NCBI GenBank assembly: GCA_017508895.1
Contig: JAFWRA010000101.1
Location: 1-39,843, forward strand
Source of the DNA: Bacteroidales bacterium
GTDB lineage: Bacteria; Bacteroidota; Bacteroidia; Bacteroidales; F082
DNA: 39,843 bases
Direction: 5' to 3'
Under the pieces are notes generated by a model. The model was given only the letters and a program-made list of their open reading frames with translations, did no database searches and was not told where the DNA came from. Within the stretch, counting starts at the first letter, position 1. Each line of letters begins with the position of its first letter. Below are positions 7,530 through 16,100 of the stretch, in pieces. A program made the position numbers and the translations under genes.

Positions 7530-8840
7530 TTATGTATAAATATATGTCAGAAGTTGGCGGTACATCTCAGGCCAGCCGACCCAACGTTTTTCGCCGCCAA
7601 GGGTTTCGTTATGAGTAAGATAGATAAACTTTCCTCCTACCGCTTTCACTTCCATGACAAGTTGCTTGGCAAGGGTAAGTGAGGCATCCACATCAAGGTT
7701 GAGGTAATCGCGCATGGTACCGTCCATAAGGGCGAAAGGATGCACACGCAGGTTGGTCACCATGTCGTTTTCGAGGTCATAGAAACGAAACGTGTCGGCG
7801 ATGCCTGCCCGAAAGCCTGCTTGTGAGGCAAATCCCATCGTATAGTCGTCGCTGATGTCCAACTCGATGAGTTTCTGATAGCTGCGTGGCAGGTTCATCC
7901 TCAAGAAATGCTGGCGGCTCTTGGTCAGCGGACGATGCAGGACTTCAGAGAGACCATCGATTTCTCGTCTCATTTTATCAATATCGAGATACGACGAAAA
8001 CGAAGGGTGTATACCCACATCGGCATAGTCGCCGATATGCTTGATGAGGTTACGGAAGGCTTCCTTGCGGAGCGATATGTTCTTATCGTTGGTGTCGTAA
8101 TTGCCACAAAGGATGAAATATATCGGCTTGAGTTTGAACGCCTTCTGCAATTCAAACTGGAAATCGAAGGAATCGAAAGGGTCCTCCCGTTTGCCTCTCA
8201 ACACTTGATGCCTTTCGCGGATGCGCTCGCGGTCGCCTGAAGCCAAATCCTTGAGGAAACCGCCTACGGTTCTGTAAACACCTTTATGCTTATATGACCA
8301 AGCCGCGTCGATGTCGTAAGTCGGGACAAAAGTGAATTTCGGATTTTTAATGGGTAAGTTAGGATAAACGGCTTGCAATCGTTTGCCCAAAGCCAAAGCC
8401 CAAATGTTGACCAATGGTTTTTGAAGCATATCGTTCTCAAACATCCATGTCGATTCTGCACGGAAACGTCCGTATTGGTCGCGCACCTGCGAAAGGTATT
8501 CTTCGTAGCGGGAAACCAAGAAAAACGAAGCCGCAAAAACATCGAAAGGCAGGAGATTGCCGTTGCCATAAACCGCGTATGGAGTCACGGTTCCCTCAAA
8601 CTCAACCGTTCGGAAGGATTGTTCGTGAATGTGACGTTCAAAAAGCAACTCATCCGCTTTTACAAAAGGCTCATCCTCAATCCTTTGCGTACCATAATGC
8701 ATCTTAAATCCCTCAAAAGCCATGAATTGTTCTTCGCTGGTAGTCAAATCGAATTCTAGGCCAAGCAACTGCCTGAACATCAAATCGAAGACATACATCA
8801 CGCGCCCTGTGACTTTCGGAACCAGAATCAGCATTTTCAT
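7530..8840 (-). CDS. Polysaccharide deacetylase-like (NodB-fold) protein
   Basis: I chose the ATG at 8840 (MKMLILVPKVTGR, 436 residues), because the longer frame reaches 24 bp into dnaX and its extra residues look non-coding. The C-terminal two thirds resembles a divergent NodB domain: TYDID with Asp176 and Asp178, VGIHPSF with His278, then SRQHFLRM and ISDDYTMGFASQAGFRAG. These fit the carbohydrate esterase 4 layout seen in many uncharacterised Bacteroidetes proteins. The N-terminal about 120 residues form a separate domain seen in the same families. It is probably co-transcribed with the downstream FemAB-like gene. A TATTTTTG element at 8853-8846 lies only 5 bp from the start codon, so the mRNA may be nearly leaderless or the true start slightly internal (ATG at 8834). 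The substrate is unknown. Confidence 0.7.
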   Translation of the reverse strand: MKMLILVPKVTGRVMYVFDLMFRQLLGLEFDLTTSEEQFMAFEGFKMHYGTQRIEDEPFVKADELLFERHIHEQSFRTVEFEGTVTPYAVYGNGNLLPFDVFAASFFLVSRYEEYLSQVRDQYGRFRAESTWMFENDMLQKPLVNIWALALGKRLQAVYPNLPIKNPKFTFVPTYDIDAAWSYKHKGVYRTVGGFLKDLASGDRERIRERHQVLRGKREDPFDSFDFQFELQKAFKLKPIYFILCGNYDTNDKNISLRKEAFRNLIKHIGDYADVGIHPSFSSYLDIDKMRREIDGLSEVLHRPLTKSRQHFLRMNLPRSYQKLIELDISDDYTMGFASQAGFRAGIADTFRFYDLENDMVTNLRVHPFALMDGTMRDYLNLDVDASLTLAKQLVMEVKAVGGKFIYLTHNETLGGEKRWVGWPEMYRQLLTYIYT

Positions 8841-8925
8841 AGGCACAAAAATAGGATGATTTTCGATACAAAAGGCAAAAAACCGAAATTTGTTGCAACT
8901 TCGCGAATACAACACTGAAAAATTG

Positions 8926-8933
8926 TAATTTTG
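8926..8933 (+). promoter_or_regulatory. -7 promoter element for dnaX
   Basis: TAATTTTG matches TAnnTTTG, 26 bp before the dnaX ATG at 8960. The divergent minus-strand gene has its own candidate element at 8846-8853. Confidence 0.45.
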
Positions 8934-8959
8934 TCGGTTTAAAACCAAGGCTTCCCGAT

Positions 8960-10801
8960 ATGGAAAATTTCGTCGTATCAGCAAGAAAATACAGGCCCAT
9001 CACTTTCGACACCGTCGTAGGTCAGGGCTCGATCACCAATACTCTGAAGAATGCCATCCGCAACAACACCTTGGCGCAAGCTTTCTTGTTTTGCGGTCCG
9101 CGAGGCGTGGGCAAGACCACCTGCGCCCGTATCATGGCTAAGACCATCAACTGCCTCAACCCCACGGAGAACATGGAGGCCTGCAACGAATGCGAGTCGT
9201 GCCGCGCCTTCAACAACAACGCCTCGTTCAACATCTACGAATTGGACGCTGCATCCAACAACTCGGTGGAGGACATCCGCAGTCTGGTCGACCAAGTGCG
9301 CATCCCCCCACAAATCGGGCAGTACAAAGTCTACATCATCGACGAGGTCCACATGTTGTCGGCGGCAGCTTTCAACGCTTTCCTGAAGACCTTGGAAGAG
9401 CCGCCTGCGTATGCCAAGTTCATATTGGCCACCACGGAAAAACACAAAATCATCCCGACCATCCTTTCCCGTTGTCAAATCTTTGACTTCAAACGGATTA
9501 CTGTGGATGATATTGCCAAACATTTGGCTTTTGTCGCCCAAAGTGAAGGGGTCGCAGCCGAACCCGAAGCCTTGAACATCATTGCACAAAAAGCAGATGG
9601 TGCCTTGCGTGATGCACTTTCCATCTTCGACCAGATGGTCAGCTTCTCCGGCAAAAACATCACCTACAAGGATGTCATCGACAACCTGAATGTGTTGGAT
9701 TACGACTATTATTTCCAAATCGTCGACCATATCCTACATGGCAACACGAGCGACATCCTGCTCATTCTCAATGACATCATCAGCAAAGGCTTTGAGCCTC
9801 AGCATTTTGTCAGCGGCATGGGCAACCATCTGAGAAGCCTTTTGGTGTGTAAAGACCCTGTTACGGTACAGCTTTTGGAAGTCAGCGAGCAATTAAAGCA
9901 AAGGTATCTGGCTCAATCGCAAACCTGTCCCCTACCCTTCTTGATTAAAGCCTTGGAAATCAACAATAAGTGCGACATCGACTATCGTGCAGCCAACAAC
10001 AAACGCCTGCATTTGGAGATTGCCTTGCTGAAGATGTGCGCCTTGTGCAGCCAAGCCTTGAATCTACCTACGGCACAAGCACAGCCTATGCAGATGCCGC
10101 AGAACAGAATTGCGCAAAACGTAAACCCTACCGTACCTAGCGGCGTTTCGACGGGCTCAACGTCTGCTGCTTCAAAGGTTTCTGAGCCCGTGGTTTCTGC
10201 CAAGGTCCCTGAGCCTGTCGAAGGGCCGACCAACAAGCCAACACAACCTCAACCCAACAATTCAACAGTTCAACAGCCAACAATCCAACCACAAGTTGCT
10301 CCCGTTTCGACAGGCTCAACGACCGCAACGTCCGCTCAGCCAGTCGTCCGTCCACGCGGAACGACAAGCAGCATCAGCATCAACAAAGCCATGCAGCAAG
10401 CCGAGAAGAAGTCTGAAGAAAAAGAGGAAACTTGGGACACCCCTTTCACCCAAGAACAACTCACTGCGGCTTGGGCTGATTTTGTCAACCGTTATAAGAA
10501 CGTCTCACCCAATTTCGCAGCGGCGTTAGGAAAATATACTCCTAAATTAATGGGTAAAGCTGAAATCCACTTCAGCGTCGACAACCTGCTCTTTGAACAC
10601 GACACAGAGGGCATGAGCGCGTTGAAACATCATCTGAAGCAAAGCCTGCACAACAACCAATACCAACTCAAGCCCGAGGTGATGGAACGCCCTGCCGAAA
10701 TCGAGGCCTATACCGACAAAGATAAGTTTGAAAAGATGGTGGAAGAACGGCCTTATTTGAGGACATTGCAGACGGAACTAAAACTAGAAGGAGATTTATA
10801 A
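8960..10801 (+). CDS. dnaX: DNA polymerase III subunit gamma/tau
   Basis: This 613-residue protein is the clamp-loader ATPase of the replisome. Walker A is GPRGVGKT (46-53), the zinc-binding cysteines are Cys65, Cys75, Cys78 and Cys81, and Walker B DEVH starts at Asp128. The SRC sensor motif (ILSRCQIFDFKRI) follows. AAA+ domains I and II end near residue 230 and the collar domain near 370. A Pro/Thr/Ser/Gln-rich linker (about 375-480) separates them from a C-terminal tau-like domain that would bind polymerase. The linker DNA carries copies of a dispersed palindromic element translated in frame (for example VPEPVEGP). No recR or ybaB follows. No frameshift signal was looked for systematically. 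Confidence 0.93.
   Translation: MENFVVSARKYRPITFDTVVGQGSITNTLKNAIRNNTLAQAFLFCGPRGVGKTTCARIMAKTINCLNPTENMEACNECESCRAFNNNASFNIYELDAASNNSVEDIRSLVDQVRIPPQIGQYKVYIIDEVHMLSAAAFNAFLKTLEEPPAYAKFILATTEKHKIIPTILSRCQIFDFKRITVDDIAKHLAFVAQSEGVAAEPEALNIIAQKADGALRDALSIFDQMVSFSGKNITYKDVIDNLNVLDYDYYFQIVDHILHGNTSDILLILNDIISKGFEPQHFVSGMGNHLRSLLVCKDPVTVQLLEVSEQLKQRYLAQSQTCPLPFLIKALEINNKCDIDYRAANNKRLHLEIALLKMCALCSQALNLPTAQAQPMQMPQNRIAQNVNPTVPSGVSTGSTSAASKVSEPVVSAKVPEPVEGPTNKPTQPQPNNSTVQQPTIQPQVAPVSTGSTTATSAQPVVRPRGTTSSISINKAMQQAEKKSEEKEETWDTPFTQEQLTAAWADFVNRYKNVSPNFAAALGKYTPKLMGKAEIHFSVDNLLFEHDTEGMSALKHHLKQSLHNNQYQLKPEVMERPAEIEAYTDKDKFEKMVEERPYLRTLQTELKLEGDL
10143..10325. repeat. Dispersed GTTTCGACAGGCTCAACG-type repeats inside the dnaX linker
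   Basis: Copies occur at 10144-10161 (GTTTCGACGGGCTCAACG, plus orientation), 10204-10226 (inverted: GGTCCCTGAGCCTGTCGAAG...), and 10303-10324 (plus: GTTTCGACAGGCTCAACG then ACC). A partial inverted copy is at 10178-10192. The phrase is a REP-like sequence I recognise from many bacterial genomes, normally intergenic. Here it lies in frame in a disordered linker. Confidence 0.7.
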
Positions 10802-10807
10802 AAATAA

Positions 10808-10942
10808 TGATGAATGATGAATGCTGAATGCAGAATTAAGAATGCAGAATTAAGAATGCGGAATTAAGAATGCGGAATTAAGAATGTAGAATTAAGAATG
10901 GGGAATGCGGAATGCTGAATGCAGAATTAAGAATGTAGAATG
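10808..10942 (+). repeat. Short tandem repeats, 14-bp unit GCNGAATTAAGAAT
   Basis: At least six copies of a 14-bp unit (GCAGAATTAAGAAT and variants) are interspersed with 7-bp half units such as GCGGAAT and GCTGAAT. They fill the gap between dnaX and the M13 peptidase gene. No coding potential is seen. Confidence 0.85.
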
Positions 10943-10980
10943 GGAAATTTTGAATCTTTGAATCTTAAATCTTTAAATAA
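10943..10980 (+). repeat. AATCTTTGAATCTTAAATC leader repeat, copy 2
   Basis: This is the same word order as copy 1 at 4208-4250 and ends just before the ATG at 10987. Confidence 0.6.
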
Positions 10981-10986
10981 ATAGTA

Positions 10987-13032
10987 ATGAAGAAAAAACA
11001 CATTGTAGCCATGACGATCATTTGTACAGTGGCAGCTGGCTGTGGACAAAAGACAGCCGAAACACCTGAACCTAAGAAAGAAGTTGTTCCCGCCATCGAG
11101 CTGAGCAACATGGACACCGAAATCAACCCGGCTGAGGATTTCTTCCGCTTCGTCAACAACGAGTGGTTGAAAAACAACCCGATTCCGGAAGAATACTCCA
11201 CCTACGGAGCCTTCACGGAAATCGACCAACACAACGAACTACTCATCCAAGACATCATCGATGAGGTCTCACAAGACACCACCGCACAACAAGGTAGTGT
11301 GGCACAGAAAATCCGTGACTTCTACAATGCGGGCATGGACACAGTCGCTATCGACGAGCGCGGCTACAGCGAGCTGAAGCCTTATTTCGAGATGATCGAC
11401 AACCTCAATGACAAAGCCCAACTGGCTGAGCTTTTAGGCAAGCTCCACAGCGAAGGCATCGGCGGCTTCTTTGGAGCAGGCGGTAGCCCCGACCCGAAGA
11501 ATGCCGAAATGGTCATCATGCACCTCTATCAAGGTGGCTTGAGCCTGACCGACCGCGACGACTATCTTGTTGAAGAATCACAAGAGATGCGCGACAAATA
11601 CGTCGAACATGTCGCCAAGATGTTTGAACTCACCGGCACCGAGCCAGAAGCTGCTGCCGACAAAGCCAAACGTATCCTTGCCCTTGAGACCCAGCTGGCT
11701 AAAAACTCGATGACTCGCGTGGAACGCCGTGACCCCGACAAGACCTACAACATGAGGACGCTTGTCGAATTACAGAAGACGACGCCCAACTTTGACTGGA
11801 ACACCTATTTCAAGAACGCTGGTGCCCCGATGATCGAAAGCCTTAACGTGGGTATGCCTGACTTCATGGCCGCTATGGACAAAATCATCCTCAACACCGA
11901 CCTCAATACCCTTAAGGACTACCTGCGTTGGAAGGTCATCCACGGCAGTGCTTCTATGTTGAGCAGCGACCTCGATGCTGAGAACTTCAGCTTCTATGGC
12001 AACTACCTCTACGGTCAGGAAGTGCAGCAACCCCGTTGGCGCCGCATCCTTGACGCCACTTCGGGTTGTCTGGGCGAAGCCATCGGTCAACTTTATGTGG
12101 AAAAGCACTTCCCTGCCGAGGCCAAAGAGCGCATGCTGAACCTCGTTGGCAACCTTCGTATCGCCTTGGGTGAACGCATCAAGAACCTCGATTGGATGAG
12201 CGAAGAAACAAAAGCCAAGGCTCTCGTCAAGCTCGATGCCTTCAACGTGAAAATCGGTTATCCCGACAAGTGGAAGGACTACAGCAAGTATGAAGTCACG
12301 CCTGATTCGTATTTCGAAAATGTGCACCGCGCCATCCGTTTCGAGAACGAGAGGGAAATGGCCAAAATCGGCAAGCCCGTTGACAAGGAAGAATGGTTCA
12401 TGACCCCGCAGACTGTTAATGCCTACTACAGCCCTGAGATGAACGAAATCGTGTTCCCCGCCGCCATCCTTCAACCTCCCTTCTTCAACATGGATGCTGA
12501 CGACGCCGTCAACTACGGTGGCATCGGTGTGGTGATCGGTCACGAGATGACCCATGGCTTCGATGACCAAGGCTGCAAGTACGACGAGAAGGGCAACCTC
12601 AACAACTGGTGGACCGAAGAAGATGCCGCCAAGTTTGCCGAACGCACCCAACAACTGGTGAAGCTCTTCGACGAATTCAATGTGAGAGGCTATCAAATCA
12701 ACGGTCAACTCACCCTCGGCGAGAACATCGCTGACCTCGGTGGTCTTAATGTGGCATGGGATGCCTACCAGATGACCGATGAGGCTAAGGTCAACCAAAG
12801 CATCGACGGCTACACGCCTGCCCAGCGTTTCTTCATCAGCTATGGCACCATTTGGCGCAACAACTCGCGCGACAAGTACATCGAACGCCAAGTGAAGACC
12901 GACGTGCACTCACCTGCCGAAGCCCGCGTCAACCGTACCCTCGGCTCAATGCCGCACTTCTATGAGGCTTTCGACATTCCCGAAGGAACCAATATGTATA
13001 TCGCTCCTGAAGAGAGAGCCGTGATTTGGTAA
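10987..13032 (+). CDS. M13 family zinc metallopeptidase lipoprotein (neprilysin/PepO-like)
   Basis: This 681-residue protein has lipobox VAAGC (Cys19), so it is likely anchored to a membrane outside the cytoplasm. The M13 N-terminal domain opens with NPAEDFFRFVNNEWL. The catalytic domain has the substrate-binding NAYY (478-481), the zinc site HEMTH with His519, Glu520 and His523, and the third ligand Glu579 in ENIADLGG, with Asp583. M13 enzymes cut oligopeptides on the amino side of hydrophobic residues. The usual C-terminal CxxW is altered: the protein ends EERAVIW without the cysteine, as in other bacterial members lacking the disulfide. The length is typical, and a terminator follows. Confidence 0.94.
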   Translation: MKKKHIVAMTIICTVAAGCGQKTAETPEPKKEVVPAIELSNMDTEINPAEDFFRFVNNEWLKNNPIPEEYSTYGAFTEIDQHNELLIQDIIDEVSQDTTAQQGSVAQKIRDFYNAGMDTVAIDERGYSELKPYFEMIDNLNDKAQLAELLGKLHSEGIGGFFGAGGSPDPKNAEMVIMHLYQGGLSLTDRDDYLVEESQEMRDKYVEHVAKMFELTGTEPEAAADKAKRILALETQLAKNSMTRVERRDPDKTYNMRTLVELQKTTPNFDWNTYFKNAGAPMIESLNVGMPDFMAAMDKIILNTDLNTLKDYLRWKVIHGSASMLSSDLDAENFSFYGNYLYGQEVQQPRWRRILDATSGCLGEAIGQLYVEKHFPAEAKERMLNLVGNLRIALGERIKNLDWMSEETKAKALVKLDAFNVKIGYPDKWKDYSKYEVTPDSYFENVHRAIRFENEREMAKIGKPVDKEEWFMTPQTVNAYYSPEMNEIVFPAAILQPPFFNMDADDAVNYGGIGVVIGHEMTHGFDDQGCKYDEKGNLNNWWTEEDAAKFAERTQQLVKLFDEFNVRGYQINGQLTLGENIADLGGLNVAWDAYQMTDEAKVNQSIDGYTPAQRFFISYGTIWRNNSRDKYIERQVKTDVHSPAEARVNRTLGSMPHFYEAFDIPEGTNMYIAPEERAVIW

Positions 13033-13053
13033 CAACACCAACCCAAACACACG

Positions 13054-13091
13054 AAAACAGCCGACGGGACAAATTCCGTCGGCTGTTTTTT
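13054..13091. terminator. Bidirectional rho-independent terminator
   Basis: AAAACAGCCGACGG (13054-13067) pairs with CCGTCGGCTGTTTT (13076-13089), followed by more T residues. It separates the M13 peptidase gene from the convergent repeat-protein gene. Confidence 0.9.
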
Positions 13092-13110
13092 ATGCGCCAA
13101 ATGTCAACTT

Positions 13111-16100
13111 CTATTTCTCATTGCCATTGGCGTCCTCAGTATTGGAAAGCACCAGTTTGAAGCGATTGGCATTGTCTGTTGTCTTCGCCTCAAAGGTATA
13201 GGATGGCGTGAACAACAAGTCGATGTCTTTGCCTGTGAGTTGGTCAATAAGATGTAGATAACCACATTCTGCATCCAACAAATCTGCGGTAATGGTGAAC
13301 GTACCATTATAAATGGTCTGGAAACCAATCTGGTATTCAGCAATTCCATCCTTTCTAACCGCGATGGCATATTCCCTATCATCCTGTCGGAAATACAATG
13401 AAGCAGTTGGTCTACCCTTTTCCATCTTGCCCAAACCATCCCCTTCGGTCATCTTCAGATAAGCACGGTCAAGCATCTTGTCAGCTTCATTCAAAACAAG
13501 ACGAACGTAAGCGTTGTGTGCTACGTCTTTCGCCGCTGCATTGAAATTCAAGTCGCCTGCCACGCTTCTCACAAAGAAGCCTTCCGCAGGAAGAATCGGC
13601 TCGTTGGTATAAACCACAAAGGCTGTATCGTTCTGAAGTTTGTAATACGATGTCAGAGAAACATTATTCACCTTCAGGTTGTAGACATTGATGTTGTTCG
13701 TGTAAGGATTACCAACGAGGTTAAAGCCTTGCAATGGATAAGCAGATGCCGTACAGGTAATGGGCTTGCTGAACTCGGTAAGTGAAGCCTTGGCCTGACC
13801 CTCAAAGGTAAACAGTTGCGGCGCAGCATTGGCATACAGATACCCTTGCCCCAAATTGAGTTTGTCAAAACCGCCATCATCCATTTTCTGGTTTATCCAG
13901 TAGGAAGTCGGCTCGTCATAGTAATACAAGTCGTAATTACCTTGGGCAAAAGTCTCAACGCCCATGCCAGCAACGGCAGGCGAAGCAATGGTGTACCAAC
14001 CGCCACCATCGTTGTTGACATAACCTAAAATGCTTTTCTTTAAGGCAAACCAGGTGTTTTCAGTGGGATTCATCAATTGTGCGCCTTCGCCAAGGTTGAT
14101 GCGGCTCTCGTAAGTGTTGGAGATGCTTTCCGTTGCGGCCAAAATCTTGCCTTCATCCACGCTGATAGTGCTACCAGCAGCCATCGTCAGCGACCTGACC
14201 GAGGCATCGACATCAACAACGCATCTTGTGGCAATAATCACGTCATCATCATTATCCATCAAGTTCTTCGACGGATTAATCCAGTTGTTCGGGTCACTCC
14301 ACAACAAAGTGCCGTTGGTGCCGACAAAGATGTGTTTCCCTGGCTCCACTTCAGGTATGAGGTAGTTGCGGATGGCACGGACACGGCAACTGCCACCCTT
14401 GTTGGATGCACTGAATTCGAAGGCAGGTGTCCAAGCCTGACCTGCAGTGCGCTCCGTGCTGCTCCAATAGGAATTTTCTGTCAGCATCACGCCGCCTGCA
14501 TTCAAGATGACAGGCTCAATTTGCGGCATGACAGCATAAAGCTTGCGCAGTTGTCCAGCCGTGGGCAAATACCACCCGTTTTCATAATCCGTTTGGTTGA
14601 CCGCATATTCAGGATTGGCTTCAAAAGCATTACGAAGGATGCGGTTGTTGTGGATGCCATCCATGTCGGAAAGCAGATTTACGGTGAAGGACGGATTCAA
14701 GTTTTCCAACTCGGGAACATCAAAATTGTTGTTCCACATACATCCTGCAGAGGCGTCTTCCAAAGCCACCATCCAACCGCCAATACCCGTTGGATCCCTG
14801 TGGAAAATCACGCCACGACTACCGTCTTCATTGGTGATGACGCTGCCGACGCTGTTCTCCAAGACGAAATTGGCCACCAAAGAACGGCTGCGCGTGAAGG
14901 GGAACGCATAATTCGCGTCAAACGAGACAATCATTCCGTTCTCCGTCCAGTAGTTGAAGGTGTAGCCTTCGTTGGGCGTGGCCGTCACCGTAACGGTTTG
15001 GCCGTTGTTGTAGTTGCTCGAGCCACTCACAGTGCCCAATGTGGCATCGTTGGCCTTGACCGCAATGGCGTTGACTCCAGCCGTCGAGAAATGCCTGATG
15101 GCTCTCACACGACCTGCATCTCCCTTGTTAGCATTGCTTATCGCAAAGGTTGCAGTGGCGGCTGTGCCATCGGTGTATTCCGTGCTACTCCAATAGGTGT
15201 TTTCGGTGAGCATCACACCGCCCGCATTGAGGAGCACAGGCTCAATCTGCGGCAGGGCTGCATAGAGTTTGCGCAACTCGCCTACCGAGGGCAGATACCA
15301 GCCATGCTCGAAATCGACGATGGAAGCGGCATATTCGTTCTCCGTGCCCTGATGGTTGCGGATGCAGCGCGTGTTGGTGTTGCCCGACACATCCTCCAAG
15401 GCAATGGGAAGGTTGAAGGGTTTATTAATTAAGGTAAGTGCATTGACATTCTGGCCCCATGCACAGCTCTCGGAAGCATCCTCCATGGCGACCATCAAGC
15501 CTTCGGTGCCGTCGGGACTTTGCCAGAACACCACACTGCGGCTGCCGTCGGCATTGTTGACCACGCTGCCCACGCTGCCCGGCACCACGAAATGGGCCAC
15601 CAAGGAACGGCTACGCGAGAAGGGGAACTGGTATTGCGCGTTATACGAAACAATCATCCCGTTCTCAGTCCAATAGTTGAAGATGTAGCCTTCGTTAGGC
15701 GTGGCCGTCACCGTGATCGATTGGTTGTAGGCCAAGTTGCTTGAGCCACCGCTCACAGTCCCACAAGCGGCATCGTTGGCCCTAACTGCAATGGCATTGG
15801 GCCCCAAGGTTGAGAAATGCCTGATTGCTCTCACGCGGCCTGAACCTGCTTTGTAAGCATTACTTAGAGCGAAGGTTGCAGTGGCGGCTGTGCCATTATT
15901 GTATTCCGTGCTACTCCAATAGGTGTCGGTAGTAAGGGTAACGCCGCCTGCAATGGCCAACGCGTCCTCAATCAAAGGCAGGGCTGCATACAGCTTGCGT
16001 AACTCGCCCACCGAAGGCAGATACCAGCCATGCTCGAAATCGACTACAGAGGCAGCATAGCCGTTATCGGTGCCCTGATGGTTACGGATGCAGCGCGTGT

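Noticed and set aside
11770..12909. 379-codon minus-strand frame
   Set aside because: It lies wholly within the M13 peptidase gene, which has all its catalytic motifs in the plus frame.
14077..15432. 451-codon plus-strand frame
   Set aside because: It is antisense to the repeat-rich 1418-residue protein; long shadow frames are expected opposite repeated GC-rich modules.
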